The notes beneath the pieces were generated by a model. The model made no database searches and had not been told where the DNA came from. It worked only from the letters and a program-made list of their open reading frames with translations. Of a stretch of DNA of 64,000 nt, positions 13,501 through 25,242 are shown one piece after another. A program made the position numbers and the translations under genes. Origin of the DNA: Acholoe squamosa (taxonomy: Eukaryota > Annelida > Polychaeta > Phyllodocida > Polynoidae); contig OX439050.1 in NCBI GenBank assembly GCA_949317995.1, forward strand, positions 50,035,777 to 50,099,776, in the 5' to 3' direction. Numbering within the stretch: position 1 is the first letter of the stretch; every line of letters starts with the position of its first letter.

Positions 13501-16500
13501 GTTTGAGTGCTGACCTGAGTTTGGCCTCCTCTGTCAAAGCTGAACAATTGTTAAGAGGTACGGAGTCCTTGACACCCACAGTGTAAAAGTTCACTTTCTC
13601 CCCACACAGTATGGCTGTAGCCGCCCCTGCTGAATCTGCTGTCTGACGGTCTGATGTGTGTGTCTGCAGATTGGGAAGGAACAATGTTTTAGAAAATGGA
13701 GGATTTAGGGTTCCATAATCTTAAACATGATTTTGCCCATAGATTTTCACTGACAAAAAGGAACTAGTATAATGCTGAGCACCATGTAATTACCAGATAC
13801 AGCAAAAGAGTTCTTCCAGTGGGCTTCCAACATGTCGTGATTTACATCAAATACCTTTGGTGATCTTTACAAAGCTGTTGTATTTTCCCATATATGATGT
13901 GTCATCTGGGGAAATAAATGCCAGGACAAGTGAATCTCCTTGGTCTTACTTAAGGAACAAAAGTGCTGGCAGCAAGGGGTAAGATCTTAAGTGGCATAAA
14001 ACTGAAAGTTACATAAAGGGGCCCAGACGGTAAAAAGGTCCAAAACATACACTCTCAATGAAAGGATCCTCTGCTGGAGTCTTTTACATACTCTGGCATT
14101 GCATGAGTATTCTGAGAGGATCAGCTTGATACTACCCTCTGCCAAGCCATACTCACATGACCCTCTCCATGTGCACATGGATTGAGTAATATCTTCAGCC
14201 TGACACTGAAAGATTACTCAGACATGGTTCCATACTCAGTCTGAATCTAACTGAATACTTCAGTGAATCATGGGTCTATCCCCTACAATGATGTCAGAGA
14301 TTACATCATATCCTAGCACCAACCACACCACATGCCTCATTAGCTGAGGTCATAGGGTACTGGACTTTGCATCTGAAGGTGGCAAGTTCAAGTCCCATTG
14401 AGAATTTTTGTAAAGATTGCTTATTTTGGTAAGTCAATCTTATTGCTACAATGTGAGCATGAATATGTATTCATAATGGGTTTGTGAGAAAATTGTGTAA
14501 GCCCTATTAAGCCACCCATCCCACCCTGTCCTGCACATACTGAATATCCTTTCTATTATCCTCTAGTCCCTGTAAACATAATGTCTAAGAATATAATCAT
14601 ATCTAGCTGCTGATGCATGAGTGAATCATGCCCATAAGTAGGCAATGAAGTGCTGGTGAGCACTTCATTGATGCATCATGCTGAACCTCTGGGACAGTAT
14701 CAACCTCTAGGTTTGGCACAATGCATGAATGTAGCCCTGGCAAGTTAGCTGATCATCAGGGCTGCATCTATTTATCATGTCAACCAATGGGCATAATGCC
14801 TTTTATAATTTTAAGGTGGATGGTGGGGATAGACTAAAAGAGGTTAGATTTTCATCTTATTCCCATCAGAATTCCAAAATTATATGGTCTAAACATAGAA
14901 AATCAGCTTTCAACACGCAGAGAGGGAGCTGATCATATAAGACTTCAAGTGGAGATATCTTTTCATTTGGACTCCAAAAGCTTACAGAGTAGTGACCGAA
15001 TCTACCGTAATCTCCCGCGTATAAGGCGCATCTTATAGGCCAAACAAAATGCTGCTGGGTCTTATAGGTGGGAGGTAAATTGCCTTGAGTTTGGGGTGCG
15101 CCTTATAGGGGTTATTTTTTACTATAGAACAGTACTAAACTAACAAAAATCTGCCCTCAGAAGTGCGCCTTATACGTGAAACAGATCTCCTGGAGTCGGG
15201 GGTGCGCCTTATAGCCAGGCTGTGCCTTATACGCGAGAGATTACAGTAGTTGTGTTGGGAGCACATAAAGCTATTGTATACATACCATATCTATGCACAC
15301 CTGCCCAGAAACCTTCATGGTAGACCAGGTTTTGAAGGCCGCCATCCACCTTAAAGGTTTTCTGGTGCTGGTACTGTTGGATCGAGTGAGATCTAAATAC
15401 CACATCATGCTCCAATCCCCCCTATCTGCTAAGTATTGGCCTGCTGCCTGGTAGCTTGTGGATGAAATCTTCCCATGTGCTCTACTCCAGTCTGTGTTTC
15501 ATATTAGTCTACAGGGCCTCATATGACCAATGACATCTCACTGTAGTAGGTTTATGGTTGAAATAGCATATTAATAGTGCCACGATCAACACCTGCCTTG
15601 CTAGCACAGAAAGGAGAACAAAGGACTCACAATCAGGAGGTACCCAGTTCAAATACCACCAAGGAGCAATAAGGAAACTGAAACCAGGAATGCACAAACT
15701 ATTCATGGATTACTTAGACTGCTATAAGAAGTTGAGTATTCGACTATCTGAAATCCTTTTGTGTATGAAATAATGGGCTTTTGTCATAAGGTGCCCTTAA
15801 TTTCTATATTTATTTAACATGTTTGTCAAACCACTAAGGTGTAGGGCTTAATACACCCTACAGCTGAGTATTTTAATAAGTGCTACAAATGCAGGGCTAC
15901 ATAACCATTACAATTTAGACTGTTTGTAAGCCCTATATAACCCCTATGATGCAGTGCTGATTAGTCACTCATTAAGTGGGGTTATGCTTACTGGGCACTA
16001 TTGCTGGATTCACTCTGAAGGGAGAATCCAGCAAAGTGTGATCCTATGTATTGGGATACTTTGGCATTACATGACACCCGTGGTAAAAAAGACTCCTGCA
16101 ATGTTGGAGCCTGCTCAGGTAGGGTTCAGCATTGCCTGACCCAGATACTCAGGCAATGTCCTATTCTCTTCTATTATGTTACTCAAGTTAAGGTAAATGG
16201 GGTCCAGAGGGTAAAGGGGTTCATACAGTAAAGTAGTTGTTTTTGTTTTTTTTGCATCAAAATGTTTCACGTCTTTTCCCCATAACTGTTCATTTCTAGT
16301 TCCCAAATGGCATTTGAAGATTGCATTGGGAAGGTTATTGTGAAAATAGTCACAATCCTGTAGACACTCTAAAATGTCCAACCAAAATCACTCTGAATCT
16401 GTTAGGATATCAATAGGCTCATTTACTGATACAACCTAGGATGCATGTTATCTCCTAGAATTGACCAAGCTTTAAAACGCAGTGTAGGCAACCTACCTGA

Positions 16501-17663
16501 ATAATGCCTGTGATGGGGAAAGTTTCAAAACTAAGCTTTGTTTCGGTGACAGGTCTCTTCCTCTGCTGTGCAAGTAGAAAGCGTGCAGCAGTTATGTCCG
16601 ATGGTCCCATGCCATCACCGAGGAACACAATGACATTTTTAGCCACCCCAACCTTGGGGAAGTTGTAGATAGATGACTTGAGTTCATCTTGAGCCAGCTT
16701 CGCCCAGTCAGCACCTCGATTGATCCCTTGTCCTGCTGTTTGTAAATCATACATTACACCCAGTCAGTAGAGATACTCTGGCAGATCCTGAGGCTGGTCC
16801 ATGGAGGTTACTCTGGATCTGCCTGAGTATCATTCCAGCCAGACTAAGTCTCAAATCATACTCATTTTGGCGACATTGACTGAGTCTGGATCCAGACTCA
16901 AATGAGTAAGAATTCTTTTTAGTGTACCTTTATAAATGCACACACTGATATTGTATATAACTGTCATATATACTCATCAACCTTGCACCATTTCCAATTA
17001 CAATGTACTCAAGCAGGATTAAGTTAAAATGGATCACAGATGAGTGAGGCAGTATACTTGACCAGGTGTATCGCATTGTAAATTGCGCGCCATTGATGAT
17101 AATAATAGAACGAAATAGAGGAAATTTAAAAAGAAGATTGTCTTGAATGTCCCCTTAGCATGCGTTTTGATAATATATATTGCTTTTCTGGTATGTTTTT
17201 GCCTGATTTTACTTTTGTTTTTCATGTTTCTAAAAGATATTGCTAAAATACAGTAGGGAGTTTTGAACACAGCCAAAAACGTCCACAATTCGCAATATTC
17301 AGGGAAACTCGTCCAAAGTCGGGGGGGGGGGGCGGGGGGAATTCACCGAAAGTTCCTAAGAATGGGAATTAGTAAAGGGGGACGGTAGGTATTATTATGT
17401 AGATTGTCCAGAAAACTTTGCTTCTTCGGGGTGAAGTTCAGAAGAGAATTGCATGTAACGATTTGTAATGATTGGGATAATATTCTATATCTTAATCTTG
17501 GTAGAATACACTGGAAAGTAGAAGCATAGGACGTAAATCTACCTTAATACCTGGATGGATGTCATTGTGATTGAGATGACTTAAATGACTTACCTGGTAA
17601 TTGTTTAGTGTTCCCTGCACCCAAGAGGCAGGTGAGGATAACCAGGCACATAGATAGCTTCAT
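7560..17663 (-). CDS. alp: Alkaline phosphatase A (ten coding exons, complete)
   Basis: Zn/Mg phosphomonoesterase of the tissue-nonspecific ALP family, expected outside the cell on the plasma membrane. Exons, 5' to 3' on the minus strand: 17594-17663, 16497-16735, 13486-13663, 13082-13257, 12418-12519, 11892-12003, 11243-11380, 9958-10149, 8549-8692, 7560-7876. All junctions are GT-AG and all phases agree, giving 1668 nt and 555 aa. Residues 1-19 or so form a signal peptide beginning MKLSMCLVILTCLLGAG. Expected active-site residues are visible: Asp64 in FLGDGMG, nucleophile Ser114 in DSAGAA, His176/Ser178 in THASP, Arg189, Glu338, Asp343/His347 in IDKGHH, Asp384/His385/His387 in TADHSH, and His468 in THGGED. 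The spacings 338-343-347-384-387 equal those of mammalian ALPs. The end, LPVVAMSVILILLKLMH, is hydrophobic with no charged tail beyond one Lys and a His, as in GPI-attachment signals. Length is slightly above the usual 520-540. Function from family; expression not shown. Confidence 0.93.
8758..9734. mobile_element. Insertion with inverted ends inside ALP-A intron 9
   Basis: The left end CCCTGGAAACAA and the right end, read inverted, CCCAGGAAACAA match. Similarity continues inward patchily: TTGGTGAAAATATGGTGTCGT on the left against TTGGTGAAAATCTGGTGTCAT on the right, then matching CACAAG/CTTGTG words. No coding potential is seen, so this looks like a non-autonomous DNA element of about 977 bp. 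The same intron of ALP-B is only about 554 bp, which fits an insertion of this size in A. No clear target duplication. Confidence 0.6.
9081..9158. repeat. Hairpin, ~33-bp arms
   Basis: ATATGTGGATCAACACGGTA followed by AAAGGTACGCCCGC on the left pairs with the inverted GCGGGCATACCTTTTACAGT GTTGATTCACATAT on the right, with a small loop. It lies near the middle of the inverted-end element at 8758-9734. Confidence 0.85.
11569..11815. mobile_element. Diverged MITE of the CATATAAGGTGCACC type in ALP-A intron 6
   Basis: The left end (TTGCATATAAGGTGCACCTC, then ACATATAAGG) resembles the inverted right end (TTCACATACAAGGAGCAGCT, then CATACACAAGG) over about 35 bp. Internal repeats of CCTATAAGGTGCACC are present. 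It looks like an older relative of the elements at 5844 and 15003. Confidence 0.5.
14335..14470 (+). repeat. tRNA-derived SINE-like repeat in ALP-A intron 2
   Basis: Has an A-box-like stretch (TTAGCTGAGGTCATAGGG), then a B-box-like AAGTTCAAGTCCC about 45 bp later, the spacing of an internal Pol III promoter. The fold does not give a full tRNA, so I call it a SINE head and not a tRNA gene. Confidence 0.45.
15003..15248. mobile_element. MITE with 28-bp terminal inverted repeats in ALP-A intron 2
   Basis: The left terminus TACCGTAATCTCCCGCGTAT, continuing AAGGCGCA, matches the inverted right terminus TACTGTAATCTCTCGCGTAT, continuing AAGGCACA, at about 25 of 28 bases. The interior carries repeated GTGCGCCTTATA words in alternating orientation. 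No open frame. TA at each outer edge may be the target duplication. Relatives lie at 5844-5965 and 11569-11815. Confidence 0.85.
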
Positions 17664-17726
17664 GGTGACTGTCCACATGTAAATCACTGAATAATGTTAT
17701 CTTGCAAAGAGGGACACAGCATATGT

Positions 17727-17758
17727 AACACCTATAGGTATAGGGGCATAACTGGTCA
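17727..17758 (-). promoter_or_regulatory. Conserved block upstream of the ALP-A start
   Basis: Thirty-two bases, about 64 bp upstream of the ALP-A ATG, match 39020-39051 upstream of the ALP-B ATG at about 27 positions, including ACACCT, GGTATAGGGG and CTGGTCA. Introns and surrounding flanks of A and B are hardly alignable, so this block is more conserved than its surroundings. I infer core promoter or 5' UTR sequence. No classic TATA box is placed. Confidence 0.4.
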
Positions 17759-17766
17759 AGTAGAAG

Positions 17767-18320
17767 CTAATGTGTAGTATTCACCATGGCATGCCTGAGT
17801 TGACCTTTGTGTAGGTTGGGATAGAAAACTGCACTCCCTGACTGCTGGTGAAGTTGTGACCTTTTAATAGTTTCCCCTCTCCTCCTTTCCTGCTGACCAA
17901 CCTCTCTTTCATCGGACTGACCAGAGCCATACCTCTGGATATACACATCTGTAAACAATTGGGTGTCCAGGCTGCCCCTGGCCTCTGGGTTATGGAGGCT
18001 CCAGAGGTTCCATATCTTGGAGCAAATCTCGCAGTGTGAGAGCCTCCAGTACGAGGATCCCAAGGAATTCCTCTCTTTGTAATGTTTACTTCAATTGCAG
18101 ATTATTCAATTAGTTCACTATATTATGAAGAAATGATAGCATCTTTTAAAAGATTAAGGCCATGTCTCTGTTATATTTCATCATGAATAATAAAATCTCA
18201 TTCCTTGAGTGATATAGCCATGTGTAAAATAAACATGACAAAGAGAGAAACTGCCCGGAATCCTCGTAGTAGAGTGCGAGATTTGGCCTGAGAAATGCAA
18301 TCTCTGGAGCCTCTATACTT
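17767..18320. other. Upstream flank of ALP-A, no gene supported
   Basis: Two minus-strand frames (17767-18063 and 18146-18427) are open for 93-98 codons but show no domain or signal peptide. The second runs through the poly-C parts of a MITE. I treat both as chance frames. Confidence 0.5.
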
Positions 18321-18556
18321 AGGGAGTGATCATTTTTTAACAACAGGGGACGCTGCCCACCCCCCCCCCAAGGGTCAAAATCCTTTGACCTCCCCCCCCA
18401 TAAGGGACGATAATCATGTGCAAACACGCCCTAGCTGTCAACCTAAAGTAACACGCAGACTTTTTCACTGAAAACAGGTCAAATTATTTCGACTCCCCCC
18501 CAACACACTAGCCCCCCCCCCCCTCCCCTCTGTTGTTAAAAAAATGATCACGCCCT
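18321..18556. mobile_element. MITE with ~25-bp inverted ends and C-rich interior
   Basis: The left end AGGGAGTGATCATTTTTTAA, continuing CAACAG, matches the inverted right end AGGGCGTGATCATTTTTTTA, continuing ACAACAG. The inside has several poly-C runs and no open frame. Length 236 bp. Confidence 0.8.
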
Positions 18557-19050
18557 TATGCCAAGCCAGCACTCCAACATATAGGCCTTAATTATCATAT
18601 ACGCCCAGTGGGGCCGCCATTGCTTGCTCTAGTACATGTGTAAGCACGGGTAATAGGCAGCCTGTTGGGGGGCAGTTCTTAAGTATCCAATAAATTCAGC
18701 AACGTATATGGGGAATTATTTGATTGGTTGAAAATGCATTTATTTTGCTTTCTCCTAAGCATGCAAAGTAACACAGCAACACCCATATACCCCGCCCTAT
18801 TTACACACTCTCCGACCTAAATACCCTCGACCCTTACTCACAGATGCCTACCCTCCAAATCGTCCAATTCATCCCCACTGCTTGCCTATACATTGTATAT
18901 ATAGCACTCCCCCTCTACTCACAACACACCATTCAGAGGTCACTGATACAGTTACCAAATAACCTTACATCACTACAACTTCCTCAAAGCTGTACAGTTC
19001 AACCAGAACAAAAATAGAGCTACTTATTCTACTTCCACATTCAATAGAGC

Positions 19051-20075
19051 CAAAATTATTTGCGGAGTTTTCTTAGATTATAGCATAGCATAAATAGTGA
19101 TCAGAACCATGATGGCGACAAACACTGGTTAACCTGACACAGTCCTATAGAATCTGCTATTGATAACACATAGCCCTACCATGGAATGTACCCTGAATCT
19201 CACTATTGTGTAGGTATGCGCTGTCACTAATAAAACTCTATTACCTATATAATTGAAGTTTATCAAAATATTAGCCACTGTTCTAGGTCTGATGCAAAGT
19301 CCTGCAATTTAATTCCCTCATCATATATCATTATGATTACTATAGATTGTCATATACATTTTGCCCAAAGTATCAAGGTAGGTATTGCATTCAGATTGAT
19401 TTTCCTCCTAGAGATCATAAAAAGTGGAAGGCATAAAAAGGGATTGTTTAGACATACATTGGCGATCAAGATTGTAAAACTAGTTAGCATAATGATTGAT
19501 TGTAACTGAGTGACCGTTGCATAATAGTTGTACTTGGACCCATGTCTGTCAACCTGTGAATGTGAGACCCATCATACATAATACAAATGTACTACAGTGA
19601 ACACAGTCCACACACTACACTGTACTTCAGATAATGTAAGTGTTGAGTCTAATAATGTCTATTTGTGCTGTAAAAGAAGCCTATGCCGATTATGTTTTGT
19701 CCAAAATATATAGGAAGATCTAAAAGGTATTCTGATAGGTTTAATACGGCAAAACTACCCCAATGTTTTATTTGGTTGTGCCACCTAGTGGCTGTGAATA
19801 GTATCAAATCCCTATAATTACCCTTGCTCATGTCGTGTCACGGTAACTAAGACACTTCAAAAAAACCAAAGTGTAGTGAATCTTAGTGCTATTTTAGGAA
19901 AAAAGCTGAAGGCTTGATAGTGATGAGTTAGGGCATATATACAAAAGGGAAATAAGCATATATCATGAGTAAAATTAGGTAGTTTCAATTATTGGCCACC
20001 CAGGTGGCGATGGCATAGATTGTGGCATATACCTTTAACAAACATGTCACAGACACATGGTTCTATTGCCCATGG
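19051..20075. other. Intergenic, duplicated, no gene seen
   Basis: Part of the segmental duplication, matching about 47905-48928. No frame with coding features. Confidence 0.6.
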
Positions 20076-20083
20076 CTCTTAGC

Positions 20084-22595
20084 CAGGGCTGGATTACTTC
20101 CCTGGCGAAAGGTATTTCTTCCGGGAGAAACCTATTTTGTCCGGTTTCTCCCAGGTTTCTTCCGGAGGAAATGGAAGGAACTGGAAGAAACTCAGAACAC
20201 TCTTGGAAAAAGGTATGTAGGCCATGACTTTTGCTAAATTCACCTGCTATGGTGAAGAGACAGACTGATGGGGATCTATGAGAGCAAGACCTGACATAAG
20301 AATACTAATTTTCGTGCGACTGTAACTCAATTGCTTTCAAAATTTGGATCAATTTAGGGTCTACAACGCCCCTTTCATAAGACCACTCCCATAGTGTTAA
20401 AGTGTTAGCTCTAGCCTAGATAAGTGTATTAAATGTGCTCCCCTGTTGAACTGATTCTTACCCTCAGACCATATCAAGCCAAAGCACCAATTCTAACACT
20501 CTAGATATCAAGTGATGATTTGGTATGCAATGGCTTCTACTTTGTAGTTTGTTCAGGGTAATAAGAAAAACAAGGTGGGGAATAGGTGAAAGAAATGGGT
20601 TGCATCTATATCAAAGCCAAAAATACTGGGGAAATGCCCACAATCAAAACATAAGCCCAAGCTCTAATAGGCAGCATTACAGGCGGCATAGGTATTCCTT
20701 TGTTTGTTTGTTTTTGTTTACATCTAGATGCCAGTTTCGCTTGAATGTCTCGGTATTTCCCGTGTGTCGCTAAGAACAATGGATTTCAGCATGCCGACTG
20801 TAATGCTGCCGCCCTGTACCACATAGTGGAGCCCTAGCTATAGTCAAGAATGGTATCACACAGTAGGTCATGGCTCGTTCTATACAGGTTAAGTACCCAG
20901 GGTTAATTACCAGACTATACTTTCAATATCTCTTTGGCTGTTCATCTTTCACTTCCAGTATCTTAACATATGTGAGGATTATCTAGCCTTTACTCAGAAA
21001 AGGGAAAAAAGACACAATTAAGAGATGATGGTCAGTTTTCAGACAAATGTGCCAAACAGATATTAATAGTATAGTCTGGTAATTAACTCAGGGTAATTAA
21101 CCTGAATAGAACAATTATACTTGATCTATTGTGAATAAAAGAAAGGGGTCACTATATATAGCTTCATCTACAGAAATAATATTTGACTCTGTGTTAATCA
21201 GAGCGAGGTATTATCAATTACATTCTGTACTAGGTTGCAGTTAAGTACATGACCTGACTATTGACCTGGCTGTTCATCTTTCACCTTAAGTCAGTATCTT
21301 AACATTTATGTGATGATTATCTAGCTTTTACTCAGAAAATGTGTCTTGTATCCACACTGAAAACCCGCCGCTATTGGAAAGTTATCATATATGACTTGTT
21401 TAGGGTCGTCAGAGGGTCGTCAGGCCTAACTCGTCATACTGACCACCTTGGCTTTACTCTTAGTTTGTCTGTTTATCCTAAGAGGGTATTACTCAAATAC
21501 ATTTGATAAGCCCTGTTGTGTATACAGGCTCATATCTATAAATTATACTTATTGTATGTTTTTTTTATGAATGGGGAATATAAGAATCATTTGATATAAA
21601 TTTACCAGGAAAGGATGGGAATGTCATAGTAGAAATTTAGAAAAGAAGATAGATCATTCTGGCAATGACAACTCTCTTATGGCTAGTGCTAGAGTAACAT
21701 AGATATTGAGAGTGCCTTAGATGAAATACATGTAAGTAGATAAGTGCCATCACACTGCACTACATAATGTTTGACTGGAACCCATAATAGTAGGTTTAGA
21801 ATAAACACTGATTGATGGATAAAGGGGATAAGATATATATATATCTGTAACCACAAAACAGGACTGTAAAGGGTGGCCATAGTGACGACCTTAGGTCGTC
21901 AGTGATGACCCAAGTTTGTCATCTATGAGGACCCCATGATGACCTAAAGCTGTAGATTTAGGTATCGTCAACCTGAGGACCTAAAGCCGTCAGTATTGAC
22001 GAGTTTTTGTTCCTGTAGGTTTTCAGTGCATAAAAACAAACAAGCAAATTTCAAACACTTCACAACACAGACATCTTCCCCCGAATTTAGTTTCTTCCAT
22101 CACATTATTTTGTACAACCTTCACAAGCTTATAAATACCTTACCACCAAATAGCTATTGAATTCAGTCCTCCCTTATTACAGGTATAAAGTCAGTTTAAG
22201 TCACTCTATCTTCACCAAAGCTATGTGCCTTGAATAAAAAAAGGGCACAGTTGAAGTTAGTCTCACTTTGGAAAGAACTAGAAATGTCATTTTGTCCAGG
22301 TCACAAAACAGACAATAATTATCCACCCATAATTTGGTTTCCTCCATCATGATTTTGAAAAACCAATAACTCCCCAACCTAGAGATATTGAAAGGATACT
22401 TCTGTAATTATCTTTATTACACTTTAATTGGTATATGGTGACATTTTGAGTTATATTCTAAATGTTTAGAGACATTTTTCCAGTTTCTTCCATTTCTACC
22501 ACTTTGAGACGGACAAAACCTATTTCTTCCAGACGTTTTTTCCACGGTTTTTACCATTTATTTTTTTGCCCTCTGGAAGAAACCTCCCAACCCTG
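20084..22595. mobile_element. hAT-like element, non-autonomous, B-unit copy
   Basis: Ends read CAGGGCTGGATTACTTCC on the left and, inverted, CAGGGTTGGGAGGTTTCTTC on the right. Both belong to the CAGGG-type termini of hAT transposons. The flanks give an 8-bp target repeat, CTCTTAGC at 20076-20083 and CTCTTAGT at 22596-22603, the hAT length. Subterminal TTTCTTCC/GGAAGAAA words recur in both orientations. No transposase frame is visible over 2.5 kb. The allelic copy in the other unit is at 48937-51492. Confidence 0.75.
20877..21112. repeat. Nested palindromic element, ~43-bp inverted arms
   Basis: Arm 20877-20919 (GTTCTATACAGGTTAAGTAC onward) is matched in reverse by 21070-21112 (inverted: GTTCTATTCAGGTTAATTAC onward, both ending CCAGACTATA). 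It lies inside the hAT-like element and is present in both duplicated units, so it is older than the duplication. Confidence 0.75.
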
Positions 22596-22802
22596 CTCTT
22601 AGTCTTAGCAATCGCTGCCTCTTGGATGAATAAAAATTTGTAGGAAAATTTTCTCTCTCCCCATTGTTTAGTGTTGATACCATTAATGTCTGTATTATCG
22701 ATTTATTTTGAGAATGAGAATGAAGTTCTTAATGAAAGTATTGCCATACATATGTAGCTATTGCTAAAACTCTACACTAGACTAAAGTGCTGGTAACCGC
22801 AG

Positions 22803-23320
22803 GTACCAGCAGGGATTATCAGTGATGTCCCACTAGAGGGCCGGTAGACCCTTAGTGCCATCTATATCGGTACACTTGAAGCAGAACTCTTTGTTTGTAG
22901 TGAGGAAAACAATTGTCCCATTGATTATACAAATAATGAAACATGTAAACACAATATTTTTATTTGATACAAAGACTATCAAAATATGCTTCAACATTAA
23001 AACCAGTACAGAGGTCCTCCACACCCGGTGTGTTGTTGATAGGCTAGACATCAGACGCCAAAAACAACTGGCAATCTTCATGTACAAGCAAGCCACAAAA
23101 CTGGGCCTAAGGGCCACTGAGACCCAAAGGACCAGAGGTGACACGAAAATAAACTCCCCCAGAAGAAACCAAACCTTGAAAAGTTCAAGAAAAGTCCTTA
23201 TTACAGGGGTGTCCAACTGTGGAACAGAATTGATTCCAGAGCCCAGAAAGCAAAGACTATCGCAGAATTTAAAACCTTATACAGCAAGTATAACCTTGCC
23301 CCAGTCTTAATTGGCTAACA
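22803..23320 (+). mobile_element. LINE 3' end (5'-truncated non-LTR retrotransposon), B-unit copy
   Basis: Encodes the tail of a non-LTR retrotransposon ORF2. In the partner copy the open frame reads through RRQKQLAIFMYKQATKLG and a YYRGVQLWNRID motif, the C-terminal segment typical of CR1/Jockey/RTE-like proteins. In this copy a one-base loss near 23153 shifts the frame, so the last third reads differently. No reverse transcriptase core is present. A 62-bp stretch just upstream (about 22743-22804) is missing from the partner. Confidence 0.65.
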
Positions 23321-24828
23321 GCTAAGAATTACACCATGAGTCAATGGGCTCCTGTCTTTGTTTTGCTGGTAATCATTGAATTGATCATAGCCGCCCATCA
23401 ACTCTGGTGATACACTATGCACTGGTAAGGATACAACTACATTGAAGTAAAGCAAACATATTTCATATTTCACTTTGCTTTGAGCTGACCTGACCTTCCT
23501 AAAGAGAGCTATTAATGCCCCATAGATGTAGAAAATGCCCACACCACTGGGAAAATAACTACCATTATCATCACACCTCCACTTCACCTTAACTCATCCA
23601 AATATCTCCTATCTCACTGTCTGGATGGCATCAGCAGTGCACACTTTTATCTTTATCCTACCAACCTCCTTCTCCTACTATTCTATATTATTTGAATTCT
23701 ATCTGCATGACAAAATTATATATTGAATGTAAACTCCAGGAATATACTGTGCCAAGATTTGATTGAGGAAATAAAGGTTCAGCAGCCACATAAAATCATG
23801 AAAATGATGTGGTGAAGCTGGAACAAAAATAAAAAAAAATAATAATGCTATCATAAAAAAAGAGGCACTGTTGATACTCAGTAATTGCCTTTGTACAAAT
23901 CTAATTGCATATCATATTTAACCCTGTACAGTATAGTACAGTAGAGTAGAGTATAACTTAATGTACTCTGTTATTTTATCATTACAACATACTAATGCAG
24001 TGTAACTAGAGAGAATCTGTCACTAGCCCAGGCTTGGGGCAGTTCTGTTTAGGACACTGTGGATATTTCTCAATTCAGTTTTGGAACTTAATAGAATTAA
24101 AATATAACCCCAACTCTTCATTATTATATCATGATGAATAATGACATGGTGGAGGCTAATGATGATGATGCATCAATACATTAGTGGCTCTTAAAGGGTT
24201 ATAACCCCTAGAGGGTCATGATGATGATATTTGGACATTCAGTACCTTCAAATTGCTTAGTAGTGCAAAATGTATATGGGTAATGCCAACAGGATTTAAT
24301 AGTTAATTCATCAATTTCAGTAGTATCAACATAGTTGACATACTGTGGTCATAGATATTTTCACTGGTATAAATTTTCACTGTAAGAGTAAATAATGCAT
24401 TTTCACTGGTCTTTAAATTTGTGTATTTGTGAAAATAAAAAGTGTGTTTTAGATAGAATATGAAGTAATAGTATAGGCCTATAAACAGCTCAAATACATC
24501 AGTAACTAGGATAAGTCAGACATTCACAGGTGGGTATGCCTCCATGTTGTTCAAAGCTGCTTTGCTACTAGTAGGAGATTGTGTGAAAAACAAAGGTGCA
24601 TACACATTACAAACATAAATTGTAAATCTAATTAAAGATTGATTAGTGTCATTTAAAACATTATATTTCAATGTTTTCTTGTTAGGTCTTTCCAATACAA
24701 CTTGATATAGGCTACATGAAACATGTTCTGTTGACCAAACCTTCCAAAGTGAATCCCAATTAACGTGTGTTGTGACAATATATAAGCTCCTTAATTTTTA
24801 GACGTAAATTCTGTGAAATCCGTGGAAA
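23321..24828. other. Intergenic 3' flank of ALP-B, no gene seen
   Basis: AT-rich and duplicated at 52171-53537 and 54527-54655. Probably holds the ALP-B 3' UTR and polyadenylation site, not placed. Confidence 0.5.
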
Positions 24829-24830
24829 TA

Positions 24831-24925
24831 CCCAGTGGGCACACAACATATATCAATGTTGATTCAATGTTGATCTTTGTTGATCAACAATATTTGAACA
24901 TTGATTCCACTATGTGCCCACTGGG
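24831..24925. mobile_element. 95-bp MITE with TA target duplication, forming the ALP-B 3' coding end
   Basis: Perfect 13-bp inverted ends CCCAGTGGGCACA are flanked by TA at 24829-24830 and 24926-24927. The other unit has the empty site, one TA at the matching place (near 54650), so the insertion and its duplication are seen directly. The interior has repeated AATGTTGAT words. No open frame of its own. It supplies the last 13 codons and the stop codon of ALP-B. Confidence 0.93.
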
Positions 24926-25242
24926 TATATATAGCGCGCAACTAAATATGACCACAGTAGCTACCACTGGTAGGGAAATAGCTGTGGAGTGCAGGCCTAC
25001 TGCAGCACTGGGCGATTCGGTAGGGGTAGGAGTAGGTTGCATGGTAGGAAGAGGGCCTTGACAGAGCCCCTGGTCTGGCCCCACACAGGAGGCATACATT
25101 AAGGCATGTGCTATATAATGCTGCTGGTGGACACCCTGGAAGAGGTAGGACATGGGACCCCGTGCATAGATAGCCACATCTTCCCCACCATGCGTCTCAT
25201 CATCTATCCTGATACCAGCATCAAACACATAGTCTGGGCCAG
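24884..25242 (-). CDS. alp: ALP-B exon 10, with transposon-coded C-terminus
   Basis: Carries GPDYVFDAG, the metal-ligand motif THGGED, a Thr/Pro/Ser-rich linker and a hydrophobic segment (LPVVATVVIFSCALYI). The ten-base overlap with the target site is followed by PSGHIVESMFKYC and a stop, all read from the MITE at 24831-24925. Without the MITE the frame would continue as in ALP-C. Confidence 0.9.

Noticed and set aside
15227-15415. Possible extra ALP-A exon in intron 2
   Set aside because: Exon 2 joins exon 3 in phase without it, and ALP-B and ALP-C have no equivalent.
16115-16381. 88-codon minus-strand frame in ALP-A intron 2
   Set aside because: No domain, no splice context, and not present in the B or C introns.
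22833-23216. Minus-strand frame looking like a membrane protein (also 51669-52025)
   Set aside because: It is the antisense of the LINE ORF2 tail; hydrophobicity is a by-product of the opposite strand.
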